Shown here: in pieces, positions 53,668 through 62,731 of the stretch
How positions within the stretch are numbered: position 1 is the stretch's first letter
Layout of the letters: every line of letters starts with the position of its first letter
Source of the DNA: Planctomycetota bacterium
GTDB lineage: Bacteria; Planctomycetota; UBA1135; UBA2386
Reading direction: 5' to 3'
Assembly: GCA_020638735.1 (NCBI GenBank)
Contig: JACKHZ010000010.1
Span: forward strand, 496,001-560,000
DNA length: 64,000 bases
Notes under the pieces: model-generated
Told to the model about the DNA's origin: nothing
What the model saw: the letters and a program-made list of their open reading frames with translations, nothing else
The model's database searches: none
Translations under genes and position numbers: made by a program

Positions 53668-55139
53668 CGATGGCCCTCGACGACCGCCGGGTGCGCGGCG
53701 AAGGTCTGCCGCAGGAGACGGGTCACGTCCGCACCGCCGACGCGCGGCGGCGCGCCGGTGACGATGTCCGCGTCTGGCCACACCAGCGCGTGCTCGGCGA
53801 TCGCGGCGGTCAGCAGCCGCGGGTCGTCCGCGTGGAGGTTCCAGTCGTGCTGCATCGCCATGTTGGTCTGGAAGAGCCAGCCGTCGGGGATGTCCTTGTC
53901 GACCGCGTCGGCGCAGGCGCCGAGCACCACCTCGAGCAGCCCGTCGGTGCCGTTGGCGTCGTCGAGGTCGAGCAGCAGCAAGCCGGCGCCGTTGACGGTT
54001 CGCGGCCACGGCGCGCGCGCGGAGAAGTTGGTTCCGGGGCGGTTGGCGCGGGCGAGGCGCTGGGCGAGCTGGCTGCGGGGCACGACGGCGAGCCACCGCA
54101 CGGCCGCTTCGACGGTCCAGCGATCGGCGCCCGACGGCAGCGCCCAGGCGACCGCCAGCCGCGGCTGATCGACGCCGCCGACGACCGAGCGGCGTTCCGC
54201 GGTCAGCGGACGGGGCGGCACGACCACCGCGGCGGGCGGCTGCGACAGGTGGGTGGCGGCGAACGCCTTCCGCAGCGTCGCCTCGGTGCGGTCGGGGTCG
54301 AGTTCGCCGAACAACACGTGCACGGTGCGCGAAGGGTGCTGCGTCGCCGCCCAGCAGGCGAGCGCGTCGGCGCGGCGGGGCGCGACGATGCCGGCCGGCG
54401 TCTCGAGCATGCGTGCGGCGGGGGACAGGGGCATCATCAGCGCCAGCACCTCGCCGTGCAGTCGCGCGGCGTGATCGGTGGCGCGGGCGGTGGCGCGCGC
54501 CAGCGTCACCTCGGTCCACGCCCGGTAGAGCCCGCGCAGCGGCTGCTGTTCACGTCGCTCGACCAGCAGCGCGGCGACGTCGGGCAACGCCTCCTCGATG
54601 GTGGTCAGGACGTGCACCGCGATCGCGTCGCGTAGCAGCAGCTCGGGGCGGTGGGCCGGCGCCGCCGCCAGGACACGTGGAAACGTGCGCGCGTCGCAGA
54701 GCGCGGCGGCGGCCCGGTCGCGCTCGATCACGCGCGCGAGCGCCGCCTGGTCGTGCGGTCGCTGCATGCTCTCGTGCCACGCCGCGTCGAGCGCCTCGAG
54801 CGCCGCGCGCTCGGCCTCCGGGTCCTTGCTCCCGTGCTGCCACGTGCCGCCGCGCGCCGCGAGCAACGTCGCCTGGGTCAGGCCCTCGAAGCCAGGGGGA
54901 TCGTCGCCGCCGTCGTTCCAGGTGGCCGTGGCCCAGTGCACCTGTCGCTGCGAGGCGTCGACGACCAGCACGAAGCGGCTGCCGTCCGGCGTGGTGAAGG
55001 TGCGGGTGACCCGTTCGGTCGGCGGCTGCACTCGCGGCGGCTTCTGCTGCGCGACCACCGGGCCGACCAGGGCGGCGGCGTAGGCGACCAGGGCTGCGAG
55101 CGGGAGGCCGGCGCGCGCGCTACAGCGAGGCGGCGCCAT
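53664..55139 (-). CDS. Second catalytically dead M16-like secreted protein
   Basis: 491 residues from the ATG at 55139, whose first 20 bases overlap the end of lpxA. A signal peptide ends near PVVAQQ. The M16-like fold is visible in FVLVVDASQRQVHWATATWN, GFEGLTQATLLAARGGTW, RTVHVLFGELDPDRTEATLR and QPRLAVAWALPSGADRWT. The HxxEH position reads LTQATLLAA, so it is inactive too. Two dead M16 subunits in one operon would be a non-hydrolytic heterodimer or scaffold. The position behind lpxA hints at an envelope role. Confidence 0.78.
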   Translation of the reverse strand: MAPPRCSARAGLPLAALVAYAAALVGPVVAQQKPPRVQPPTERVTRTFTTPDGSRFVLVVDASQRQVHWATATWNDGGDDPPGFEGLTQATLLAARGGTWQHGSKDPEAERAALEALDAAWHESMQRPHDQAALARVIERDRAAAALCDARTFPRVLAAAPAHRPELLLRDAIAVHVLTTIEEALPDVAALLVERREQQPLRGLYRAWTEVTLARATARATDHAARLHGEVLALMMPLSPAARMLETPAGIVAPRRADALACWAATQHPSRTVHVLFGELDPDRTEATLRKAFAATHLSQPPAAVVVPPRPLTAERRSVVGGVDQPRLAVAWALPSGADRWTVEAAVRWLAVVPRSQLAQRLARANRPGTNFSARAPWPRTVNGAGLLLLDLDDANGTDGLLEVVLGACADAVDKDIPDGWLFQTNMAMQHDWNLHADDPRLLTAAIAEHALVWPDADIVTGAPPRVGGADVTRLLRQTFAAHPAVVEGHR

Positions 55140-55983
55140 CGCCGATCGCCCCTTCGCCGAGCGACTCGTCCCCGGCGCTGTGGCTGCGCAGCTGCGAGCG
55201 GGGGCTGCACACGCCGCGGCGGCTCTCGGCGACGAAGTCCACGATCTCGCGGCAGATCGGGTCCTTGTGCAGCGAGCTGCAGCGCACGAATTCGAGGCGT
55301 TGGTGCAGGGTTCCGGCACGCCAGAAGAGTAGTCGGAAGACGCGCTTGACGAGAGCCTTCTGTTCGGCCGTGAAGCCGTTGCGGTGCAGGCCGACGACGT
55401 TGACGGCGACCAGCTTGGCGCGGTCGCCCTGGACCATCGCGAACGGCGGCGCGTCGTGCGACACCATCGCCCCGGCGCCGATCATCGCCAGCTTGCCGAC
55501 CCGGGCGAACTGGTGGATGCCGACCATCGCGCCGAGGATCGCGCGGTCGCCGATCACGGTGTGGCCGGCCGCCATCGCGCCATTGGTGAACACCACGTGG
55601 CTGCCGACCGTGGCGTCGTGCCCGATGTGCGCACCGACGAGCAGCATGTTGTGGTCGCCGACCGTCGTCGTGCCGCCGCCGAACGGCGTGCCGCCGTGGA
55701 TCGTGACGTGCTCGCGGATCTTGTTGTGCGACCCGATGCGGAGCTTGGCGGCCGGGGTGTCCGCCTTCAGCTTCTTGTCCTGCGGCGTCGTGCCGATCAC
55801 GCAGAACGGATAGAGCTCGCAGTCCTCGCCGATCACGGTGTCGCCGTCGACCACGACGTGGGCGACCAGCCGGGTCCGGGCGCCGATGCGGACCCTTGGC
55901 CCGACCGTGCAATACGGCCCGATGTCGACGTCCGGGCCGAGCTCGGCGCCGGGTTCGACGATGGCGGTGGGGTGGATGCCCAT
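55120..55983 (-). CDS. lpxA: UDP-N-acetylglucosamine acyltransferase (LpxA)
   Basis: 287 residues from the ATG at 55983. Left-handed beta-helix hexapeptides run over about 1-190 (IHPTAIVEPGAELGPDVDIG, VGSHVVFTNGAMAAGHTVIG), with the catalytic His122 in LVGAHIGHDATVG. The C-terminal helices (FTAEQKALVKRVFRLLFWR) match LpxA. It makes the first acylation of lipid A, which is the strongest sign in the window of an LPS outer membrane. No lpxB, lpxD or fabZ lies next to it, unlike in proteobacteria. The last 30 residues are an extra, low-complexity tail. Confidence 0.95.
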   Translation of the reverse strand: MGIHPTAIVEPGAELGPDVDIGPYCTVGPRVRIGARTRLVAHVVVDGDTVIGEDCELYPFCVIGTTPQDKKLKADTPAAKLRIGSHNKIREHVTIHGGTPFGGGTTTVGDHNMLLVGAHIGHDATVGSHVVFTNGAMAAGHTVIGDRAILGAMVGIHQFARVGKLAMIGAGAMVSHDAPPFAMVQGDRAKLVAVNVVGLHRNGFTAEQKALVKRVFRLLFWRAGTLHQRLEFVRCSSLHKDPICREIVDFVAESRRGVCSPRSQLRSHSAGDESLGEGAIGDGAASL

Positions 55984-56263
55984 CGACTGGGTGGGGGGGC
56001 TTGGGAGGCTGCTAGGGACGCGGCGCCGCCCCAATGTCTACCCTGGGCAGGACGCCTGCGCTAGCCTTCGCTGCCCCCGCGCCGCGCAGCGGTCCGTTCG
56101 TCGCCACGACGACGGGTCGGTGCCGTGGGCGGTTCGTCGGCGCCCGGCCGGCGTCGATTCCCCCGGTGCGATTTCCGTGCATGCCATCCGACCGTAGCCG
56201 CCAGCCCCGACCCCGCCTCCGCCGTTGCCTCCTTGCCCGCACTCCGGCGAACGGAGGTCGCTC
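55984..56263. other. Longest gene-free stretch, between lpxA and the Enzyme I-like gene
   Basis: 280 bases with no credible gene. It must hold divergent promoters. ACGGAGGTC at 56251-56259 is the ribosome site of the Enzyme I-like gene. No dyad strong enough to report was seen. Confidence 0.5.
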
Positions 56264-57985
56264 GTGACCGTCGTTCGCGGCGAATGCGTCTCGCCCGGCA
56301 TCATCGTCGGCCCGGTGCATCTGCGCGGCTTCGACACCGACGCCGCCGGGCCGCGCATCGCGGCCGACGAGGTCGAGACCGAGCTCAACCGGCTGCGCGG
56401 CGCGTTCGAGAAGAGCCGCGCGCAGACCGAGGAGATCAAGCAGAAACAGGCGGACAGCCTCGGCGAGGCGGAGCTGCGCATCTTCGACGCGCACCTCGCC
56501 TACCTGGGCGACGCGATGTTCGTCACCGAGATCGAGTCCCAGGTGATCCGCGAACGGTTGTCGGCGCGGGAGGCCGTGCAGCAGGTGTTCGCCAAGTACG
56601 ACCGCATCTTCCAGCTGGTCGAGAGCGAGCTGCTGCGGCGCCGCGCCAGCGACTTGCGCGACGTCGCGACCCGCCTGCTGCGCAACATCGAAGCCGACGT
56701 GGTGCGCGACGGCAGTCGGCCGGCGGGGCCCTACATCCTGGCGGCGCGCAAGCTGACCACGGCGGACATGTTCAACCTCGACAACGAGCACGTCGCCGGC
56801 ATCGTCGCCGAGGAGGGCGGCATGAGCTCGCACGCGGCGATCCTGGCGCGCGGCATGGGCATCCCGACGCTGACCGGCATCCGCGACCTGTCCAAGTTGC
56901 TGCGCGACGGCGACGTCGTCGTGCTGGACGCGACCGAGGGCGAGCTGGTGACGCAGCCGGGCGAGACGGCGCTGGCCGAGGCGACGGCGGCGTCCGAACG
57001 GTGGCGCGCCGGTCGCGCCGTCGAGGCCGCGCCCGCCGAGGCCGGCCGTCACACGACCCGCGACGGCACCCCGATCACGATGCTCGGCTCGTGCGGCAGC
57101 GCCGGCGAGGCCGACCTCGTGCGCACGTTCGGGATGGAGGGCATCGGCGTCTTCCGCACCGAGCTGCAGTTCCTCGCGGACCGGGAGCGGCCGAGCGAAG
57201 AGGCGCTGGTCGACAGCTACCGCAAGGTGCTCGAAGGCCAGGGCGGCCGCCCGGTCGCCTTCCGCCTGCTCGACGTGATGGCGGCGACGCTCAACGTCGA
57301 GTCGCCGCAGCAGGAGCGCAACCCGGCGCTGGGCCGCCGCGGCGTTCGCGGTCTGCTCGCCAGCCAGGACGTGCTGCGCCTGCAGCTGCGCGCGATCCTG
57401 CGCGCCGCCCACGGCGTCGACGGCGTCGCCGTGCTGGTGCCGTTCGTCACCAGCGTCGCCGACCTGCAGCGCGTCAAGGCGGCGCTGCTGGAGGAGCGCG
57501 TCGGCCTGAAGAAGGCCAAGGTGCGCTGCGCCGCGGAGCTGCAGATCGCGCCGATCATCGAGGTGCCGGCGGCGGCGATGTCGCTGTCGACGCTGCTGCA
57601 CGAGAGCGACTTCGCGGTGGTGGCGATCGACGACCTGCAGCAGCACCTGCTCGCAGCGGACCGCGACAACGTCGCGGTGCGCAACTACTTCGAGATGGTG
57701 CACCCGGCGGTGTTCGAGATCCTCGCCCGCATGAGCAAGGAGGCGGACAAGAAGAAGAAGTCGCTGGTGCTGTTCGGCGAGAGCGCCGCCGAGCCGGAGC
57801 GCGTGCCGTTCTACATCGGCGTCGGCTACCGCAGCTTCTCGGTGGCGCCGGTGCGACTGCGCAGCATGCTCAAGGTGCTGCAGCGCTACTCGGCGGACGA
57901 GTGCCGGCGGGTCGCCGCGCGCATGCTCGAGGCGCCGCGCACGCTCGACGTGCAGAAGGTGCTGGTCAATCTCGATCTCGAGTGA
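56264..57985 (+). CDS. Degenerate PTS Enzyme I-like protein
   Basis: 573 residues from a GTG with GGAGG upstream. The Enzyme I N-domain (EIN) and phosphohistidine loop are intact: ILAARKLTTADMFNL and His190 in EEGGMSSHAAILARGMGIPT. The PEP-binding C-domain is altered: the catalytic Cys region (MCGE in Escherichia coli) reads LFGESA with Phe504; the GGDK loop reads VMAAT; the NDLTQY loop reads IDDLQQH. So PEP hydrolysis chemistry probably fails while phosphotransfer from another source, or a regulatory role, is possible. No HPr or Enzyme II gene lies nearby. Its stop overlaps the convergent thpR end. Confidence 0.85.
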   Translation: MTVVRGECVSPGIIVGPVHLRGFDTDAAGPRIAADEVETELNRLRGAFEKSRAQTEEIKQKQADSLGEAELRIFDAHLAYLGDAMFVTEIESQVIRERLSAREAVQQVFAKYDRIFQLVESELLRRRASDLRDVATRLLRNIEADVVRDGSRPAGPYILAARKLTTADMFNLDNEHVAGIVAEEGGMSSHAAILARGMGIPTLTGIRDLSKLLRDGDVVVLDATEGELVTQPGETALAEATAASERWRAGRAVEAAPAEAGRHTTRDGTPITMLGSCGSAGEADLVRTFGMEGIGVFRTELQFLADRERPSEEALVDSYRKVLEGQGGRPVAFRLLDVMAATLNVESPQQERNPALGRRGVRGLLASQDVLRLQLRAILRAAHGVDGVAVLVPFVTSVADLQRVKAALLEERVGLKKAKVRCAAELQIAPIIEVPAAAMSLSTLLHESDFAVVAIDDLQQHLLAADRDNVAVRNYFEMVHPAVFEILARMSKEADKKKKSLVLFGESAAEPERVPFYIGVGYRSFSVAPVRLRSMLKVLQRYSADECRRVAARMLEAPRTLDVQKVLVNLDLE

Positions 57986-58574
57986 GGTCGTCGGCAGTGA
58001 AGCCGTCGGCTGGCGCGGCGGCGACGGGCACGTCGCGCGCGTAGTGCCGTTCGTGACGCGGGCCGCTCGGCGTCAGCGTGCTGCGGTAGACGGCGAGGCG
58101 CGTCGGCGTGAACGCCTTCTGGTTGAGCTCGGACGAAGCCTCGCGCAGGCGGTCGAGCAGCGCCAGCGCGCCGAACGGTCCCTTGATGCGGCCGATCGTG
58201 ACGTGCGGCGTGAAGCCGCGCTTCTCGCGCTCGACGCCGAGCGGCAGCGTCAGGCGTTCGAGCTCTGCGTGCAGCGTCGCCAGCGCGTCGACGTCACCGC
58301 CCAGACCGACCCAGACCACGCGCGGCATGCCGCGCGGCGGGAACCAGCCGAAGCGGTCGAGCGACAGCTGCAGCGGCGGCAGGTGCACGCTGGCGACCGC
58401 GTCGGTCAGCGGTCGCAGGTTCTCCTCCGGCAGGTCGCCGGCGAACAGCAGCGTCAGGTGCAGCTGGTCGCGATCGACCCACTTGACCTGGTGCCGCTCA
58501 CGCAGCGGCGCGACCGTGTTGACGAGGTGGTTCTTGACCGGGGTCGGCAGATCGAGGGCGACGAAGCAGCGCAC
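57966..58574 (-). CDS. thpR: RNA 2',3'-cyclic phosphodiesterase (2H family)
   Basis: 202 residues. The two HxT motifs of the 2H phosphoesterase fold are present: His39-Leu-Thr41 (LHLTLLF) and His124-Val-Thr126 (PHVTIGR). Length is a little above the usual 180-190 because of a C-terminal tail. Members open 2',3'-cyclic phosphates to 2'-phosphates; the biological RNA is often unknown. The last 20 bases overlap the Enzyme I-like gene end to end. Confidence 0.92.
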   Translation of the reverse strand: MRCFVALDLPTPVKNHLVNTVAPLRERHQVKWVDRDQLHLTLLFAGDLPEENLRPLTDAVASVHLPPLQLSLDRFGWFPPRGMPRVVWVGLGGDVDALATLHAELERLTLPLGVEREKRGFTPHVTIGRIKGPFGALALLDRLREASSELNQKAFTPTRLAVYRSTLTPSGPRHERHYARDVPVAAAPADGFTADDLTRDRD

Positions 58575-58636
58575 AGAGCGATCCTATCGAAGCGGGTGTG
58601 CGGTTCGGCAGCTCCGACTGGCTAGAACTGCGGGCC

Positions 58637-59428
58637 ATGTCCACACCGTGCTTCCACGTCGACGCGTTCACCGACCGCCCCTTCGCGGGCAACCCCGCCG
58701 CCGTCTGCCTGCTCGACGCCGCGCGCCCGGCGAAGTGGATGCAGGTGTTCGCCGCCGAGATGAACCTGTCGGAGACGGCCTTCGTCGCGCCGGGCAAGAC
58801 GCACCTGCAGCTGCGCTGGTTCACGCCGGTCGCCGAGGTCGCGCTGTGCGGCCACGCGACGCTGGCCACCGCGCACGTCCTGTGGAGCGAGGGCATCGCG
58901 CCGAAGGGCATCGACCTGCGCTTCACCACCAAGAGCGGCGTGCTGACCGCGCGCCAGCTGAGCAAGGGCCGCGTCGAGCTCGACTTCCCGGCGCGGCCGG
59001 CGCTGAAGGGCAAGGTCGCCGGTGCCGCGCTGGCCAAGGCGCTCGGTGCCAAGCCGAAGGCGATCGTCAAGGTCGCCGACGACGTGTTGGTCGAGCTGGC
59101 GAGCGAAGCCGCGGTGCGCGGCCTGACGCCCGACCTGGCAAAGCTCGCCAAGGTCGACGCACGCGGCGTGATCGTCACCGCGCGCAGCAAGAAGCACGAC
59201 TTCGTCAGCCGCTTCTTCGGGCCGCGCGTCGGCGTGCCGGAGGATCCGGTCACCGGCTCGGCGCACTGCGCGCTCGCGCCGTATTGGGCGGGCAAGCTCG
59301 GCAAGACCGATCTCAAGGGCTACCAGGCGTCGGCGCGCGGCGGCGAGGTCGAGTGTCAGCTGGCCGGGGATCGCGTGCTGTTGCGCGGCTCGGCGGTGAC
59401 GGTGATGCGGGCTACCATCCTCGCATGA
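58637..59428 (+). CDS. PhzF-family isomerase-like protein
   Basis: 263 residues from the ATG at 58637. Both halves of the PhzF/DAP-epimerase-like fold are visible: FHVDAFTDRPFAGNPAAVCL, the probable catalytic Glu in EMNLSETAFV, VALCGHATLATAHVLW, and in the second half RVGVPEDPVTGSAHCALAP. Phenazine synthesis genes are absent, so the name describes only the fold. It overlaps the next gene by four bases. Confidence 0.9.
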   Translation: MSTPCFHVDAFTDRPFAGNPAAVCLLDAARPAKWMQVFAAEMNLSETAFVAPGKTHLQLRWFTPVAEVALCGHATLATAHVLWSEGIAPKGIDLRFTTKSGVLTARQLSKGRVELDFPARPALKGKVAGAALAKALGAKPKAIVKVADDVLVELASEAAVRGLTPDLAKLAKVDARGVIVTARSKKHDFVSRFFGPRVGVPEDPVTGSAHCALAPYWAGKLGKTDLKGYQASARGGEVECQLAGDRVLLRGSAVTVMRATILA

Positions 59429-59943
59429 GCGAAGGAGTCGCTGCTGCCGAGGTCGCCGCGCCGCGCGCGCCCGTGCAGGTCCTTGGCGCGCTGCTCCAGC
59501 TCGGCGCCGGCTACGGCCTGGCGATCGGCGTGTCGGTGCTGCTCGGCCGCGACTTCCGGCGCGCGGCGTTCTCGTGGTTCGACGACACCTTCGCGTCGTG
59601 GCCGTGCGCGCTGCTGCTGGTGCTGTGGGGCGCGGCGGTGGTGTTGGCGGTGCCGATGGCGATCGTCTGCGTGACGCGCCCGTTCGCCGACAAGGTGCTG
59701 CCGCACGGACTGTGCGTGTTCGTCGGCGCGGCGGTCGGCACCTGGGCGGCGCCGGGCAGCTTCGTCGATGGCGGCGTTGCGCCGGGAATGGCCGTTTCGC
59801 TGCTGATCGCGATCGCGACCGCAGTCGAAGTGCGGGTGCGGGCGATGCCGTGGCACCGGGTCACGGTGCTGTCGATGTTCGCGGCCGTGGTCGCGCAGCT
59901 GCTGTTGGTCGCCGGGGTGACGGCGCTCAACGCGATGGAGTGA
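59425..59943 (+). CDS. Small integral membrane protein
   Basis: 172 residues whose ATG overlaps the stop of the PhzF-like gene. About four membrane helices (VLGALLQLGAGYGLAIGVSV, CALLLVLWGAAVVLAVPMAI, LCVFVGAAVGTWAAPGSF and a last one near VAQLLLVAGVTAL). No family recognised. Coupled to the PhzF-like gene, so possibly related in use. Confidence 0.72.
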   Translation: MSEGVAAAEVAAPRAPVQVLGALLQLGAGYGLAIGVSVLLGRDFRRAAFSWFDDTFASWPCALLLVLWGAAVVLAVPMAIVCVTRPFADKVLPHGLCVFVGAAVGTWAAPGSFVDGGVAPGMAVSLLIAIATAVEVRVRAMPWHRVTVLSMFAAVVAQLLLVAGVTALNAME

Positions 59944-59967
59944 GCCGGCAGTCGTTGGCGCTGCGGC

Positions 59968-62324
59968 TCACTTCGGCGGCGGCACGCGCATCGTGACGCG
60001 GTGCACCGGCTCGGTCACTTCGATCGTCGCGCGGTCGACCGGTCCCGAGTTGCCAGCGCCCGGATGGGCGAACGGCGACATCGCGTGCAGCGCCAGCGAT
60101 GCCGCCGGTACCAGCAGGCGCAGCTCACGGCTGCCTGCTTCGACCGCGCAATACAGCTGCTCGACGTTACCGCTCCAGCCGCCGGGCCACAGGGAGTTCG
60201 ACGCGGCATCGCTGGCGCGCGGGACCTGCAGCTGAACGCCCGAGCAGATCGCGGGGGCGCCTTCTGCGTCGGTCTCGAAGTGCACCTCGAGCCAGTGCAG
60301 CGTCGGCCGCAGCACGAGCTCCGGCGTTTCCCCGGCAGCGAGTTCGAGGTCGGTGGCCTCGGTGTGGAACACCAGGCCGCTCTGCAGGTCGGCGAGCTGC
60401 AGCGTGTACTTCGCCGGCGGCAGGTCGATCGCGAAGCCGCCGGCGTCGTCGATGCCGACGACGAACGGGTGGTTGAGCATGGGGCCGACGATCGACCGTC
60501 CGGAGGCCTCGGCACGGCGGGCGACGACGACGATGCGCGCGGTCGGCGCGTCCGGCGGCAGTTCGACGCGACCCTGACAGATCACGCTGCGCAGGTCGGG
60601 CAGCGTGAAGGTCGTCGTCGGCGCCGTCAGTTCGCCGAGCTCGATGTCGATGCCGTTGCCGACGCGGTCGCGCGACGGCACGTGCAGCATCGCCTCGAAC
60701 ACGCCGTCGCCCAGCGGTCGAGGCGCAGCTTGCGTGGCCCTGACAGGGGCAGGGGTGGCGGCATCACGCCGTGACTGATGTAGGTCATCTGCGTCTCGCC
60801 GACGGTCCGCAGGAAGGTGCGCCATGAGATCGTGGCGAGGCAGCGTGGTGGGACCTCGCCGACGAGTTCGAGATCGACGACGCGTGCCTCCGGCAGGGTG
60901 ATGTCGAGGGATGCCTGCTGCTCCGGCGCGATGGTCACCCGCTGGCACGGAGATCCCTGGTGCGCGGCGCCGTAGGCCTGCACGCCGTACTCGCCGTCGG
61001 CGAGTCGCTCGATGCGGTAGCGGCCGGCGGCGTCGGTGACGACGCTGCCGAGGCCGGGATCGGTGCCGTTGCTCAAGTTCGATGCGTAGGGCAGCGCACG
61101 TACGCGGCAGCCGGCGGCGGGCTTGCCGGTCGCCGCGTCGGTGACCGTGCCGGTCAGCACGCACTGCGCGGGCAGTCGCACGACGAGCGCTTCTTCGCGC
61201 GGCTCGTCGAGCGAGACGATCACGAAGCCGTGCCCCGGCGCATCGACGATCAGTGATCCTGACATGCGACCGTTGGCGTCGCATGGAATCTCGAGCGTGG
61301 CCTGCTCGTGGTGCTCGGCCGCCGAACGGGCGTGTGCGAGCAGCAGTGTCGGTGGATCGGATCGGTTGCTCGGATAGTGGGACAGTCGAAAGCTCGCGAT
61401 GGCTTCGCCGTTGGCGTCGTCGACGCAGCGTACCGTCAGGTTCTGCGGCGATCGGTTGCCTTGGCGAGGGCCGACGGTGACGTCCTCGGTCGGGCCCGAC
61501 AGCTGCTCGCTGGCGAAGTTGCGCAGGTTCGGCAGCGGCAGGCTGGCGGTGACCTGGAAGCGCCAGGCCTTCGGCGCCGTCAGCTCGAAGCGGCCGTCGG
61601 CGTCGCTGCGGGTGATGCGGGTGATCTTGCCGCCGACGTACATCCTGGCACCGGCGACCGGCGCGCCGTCGTGGTCGACGACCCGGCCGCGCACGAAGCC
61701 GGTCGCTTCGAGCGTGACGTCGAACGGGGCACCGTGGCCGACGAACTGGCTGGTGACAGCGAAGCCCGGCGCGTCGATCGTCGCCAGCATGCCGGTCTTC
61801 GGCACGCCGGGCACGTGCACGTAGCCGCGTTCGTCGCTGATCGCCAGCGACTCGAGGCGCCATGACGAGGTGCGGTTGCGCGCGGCGGGATCTTCGACCA
61901 GCACCCGCGCGCCGGCGATCGGCTCGCCAGCGGCGTCGCGCACGCGGCCGTGCAGGGTCGTGCCGGTCAGCAGCAGGGCGTCCTGCACGCGGGTGCTGGC
62001 GTCGATGCCGTTGGGCGATGGGACGATGGTGTAGGCGCACACCTGGTGGTCTTTGGCCGCGACGACGACGACGGACGCGACGTCGCGCGGTATGGTCAGC
62101 CGGTAGTGGCCCTGCGCGTCGGTGGTGTGCGGCGGTGCCTGCAGCAGTCCGGTGGTGTCCGGGTGATCGCCCGACTCGACGATCGTCACCGCACAGCCGG
62201 CGACCGGCTTGCCGTCGCGATCGATGACGCGGCCGTGCACTTCGCGCGTCGGGTTCTGTGCGACGGCGACGTGTGTCAGCGAGACCGACGACAGAACGAT
62301 TGCCAGCGCGGCGGAGACTCTCAT
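59968..62324 (-). pseudogene. CarboxypepD-like secreted protein, interrupted by a frameshift near 60717-60722
   Basis: A signal peptide (ATG at 62324, cleavage near VAVAQ) leads to several carboxypeptidase-regulatory-like beta domains (GRVIDRDGKPVAGCAVTIVE, GRVRDAAGEPIAGARVLVED, GRVVDHDGAPVAGARMYVGG, GTVTDAATGKPAAGCRVRAL). The frame continues to KLRLD near 60720, then loses the family pattern and stops at 60627. In the -1 frame a matching beta-rich continuation starts at PLGDGVFEAMLHV and runs to RMRVPPPK, with stop at 59968. Joined, about 785 residues. A single missing base, a real pseudogene or a sequencing error would all explain it. No canonical slippery heptamer is present. Confidence 0.78.
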
Positions 62325-62354
62325 CGCCGCACGATAGCGCGGCGGTGCGTTCGC

Positions 62355-62681
62355 TCAGCGCTTCGGCAGACGTTCGCGGAGGTTCTGCCGACGCTTGAAC
62401 GTGTGGCGCCAGCCGTATCCGGAGCGGCTGCCGCGCCACACTGCCCAGCCCCAGATCGGCACGGCGAGCAGCGCCCACCACGAGGTGAGCATGCCGAACA
62501 GTACCGCGCTCAGCAGCAGCACGCTCGGCAACGCCATGGCGATCGGGAACAGCGCGCGCTGGTCCATCAGTCTGGTGCCGCGGCGTGCGGCGCGATGGAC
62601 CCGTTCGTCGGCGGTGTCCGGCGGCGGCAGCTTGCTCGGCCCCGGGGACGCGGCCGGTATCCAGGGTCGAAAGCGGGACAT
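62355..62681 (-). CDS. Small two-helix membrane protein
   Basis: 108 residues from the ATG at 62681. After a polar N-terminus (about 1-38) there are two membrane helices (LFPIAMALPSVLLLSAVLFG, SWWALLAVPIWGWAVW). The end is basic, RRQNLRERLPKR. Starts immediately after the pseudogene's upstream end on the same strand. No family recognised; it could simply be a small accessory protein. Confidence 0.6.
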   Translation of the reverse strand: MSRFRPWIPAASPGPSKLPPPDTADERVHRAARRGTRLMDQRALFPIAMALPSVLLLSAVLFGMLTSWWALLAVPIWGWAVWRGSRSGYGWRHTFKRRQNLRERLPKR

Positions 62682-62731
62682 CGGCGGCGCGCCCACTGTC
62701 GCCGCGCCGCCGGCGGGGTTGTCGTCGCGAG

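Noticed and set aside
56034..56267. A 77-codon plus-strand frame before the Enzyme I-like gene
   Set aside because: Arg/Pro-rich composition, no ribosome site, and it overlaps the better-supported start at 56264.
60627..60720. The -1 shift in the CarboxypepD-like gene as programmed ribosomal frameshifting
   Set aside because: No slippery heptamer and no clear stimulatory structure at the junction; mutation or sequencing error is simpler.
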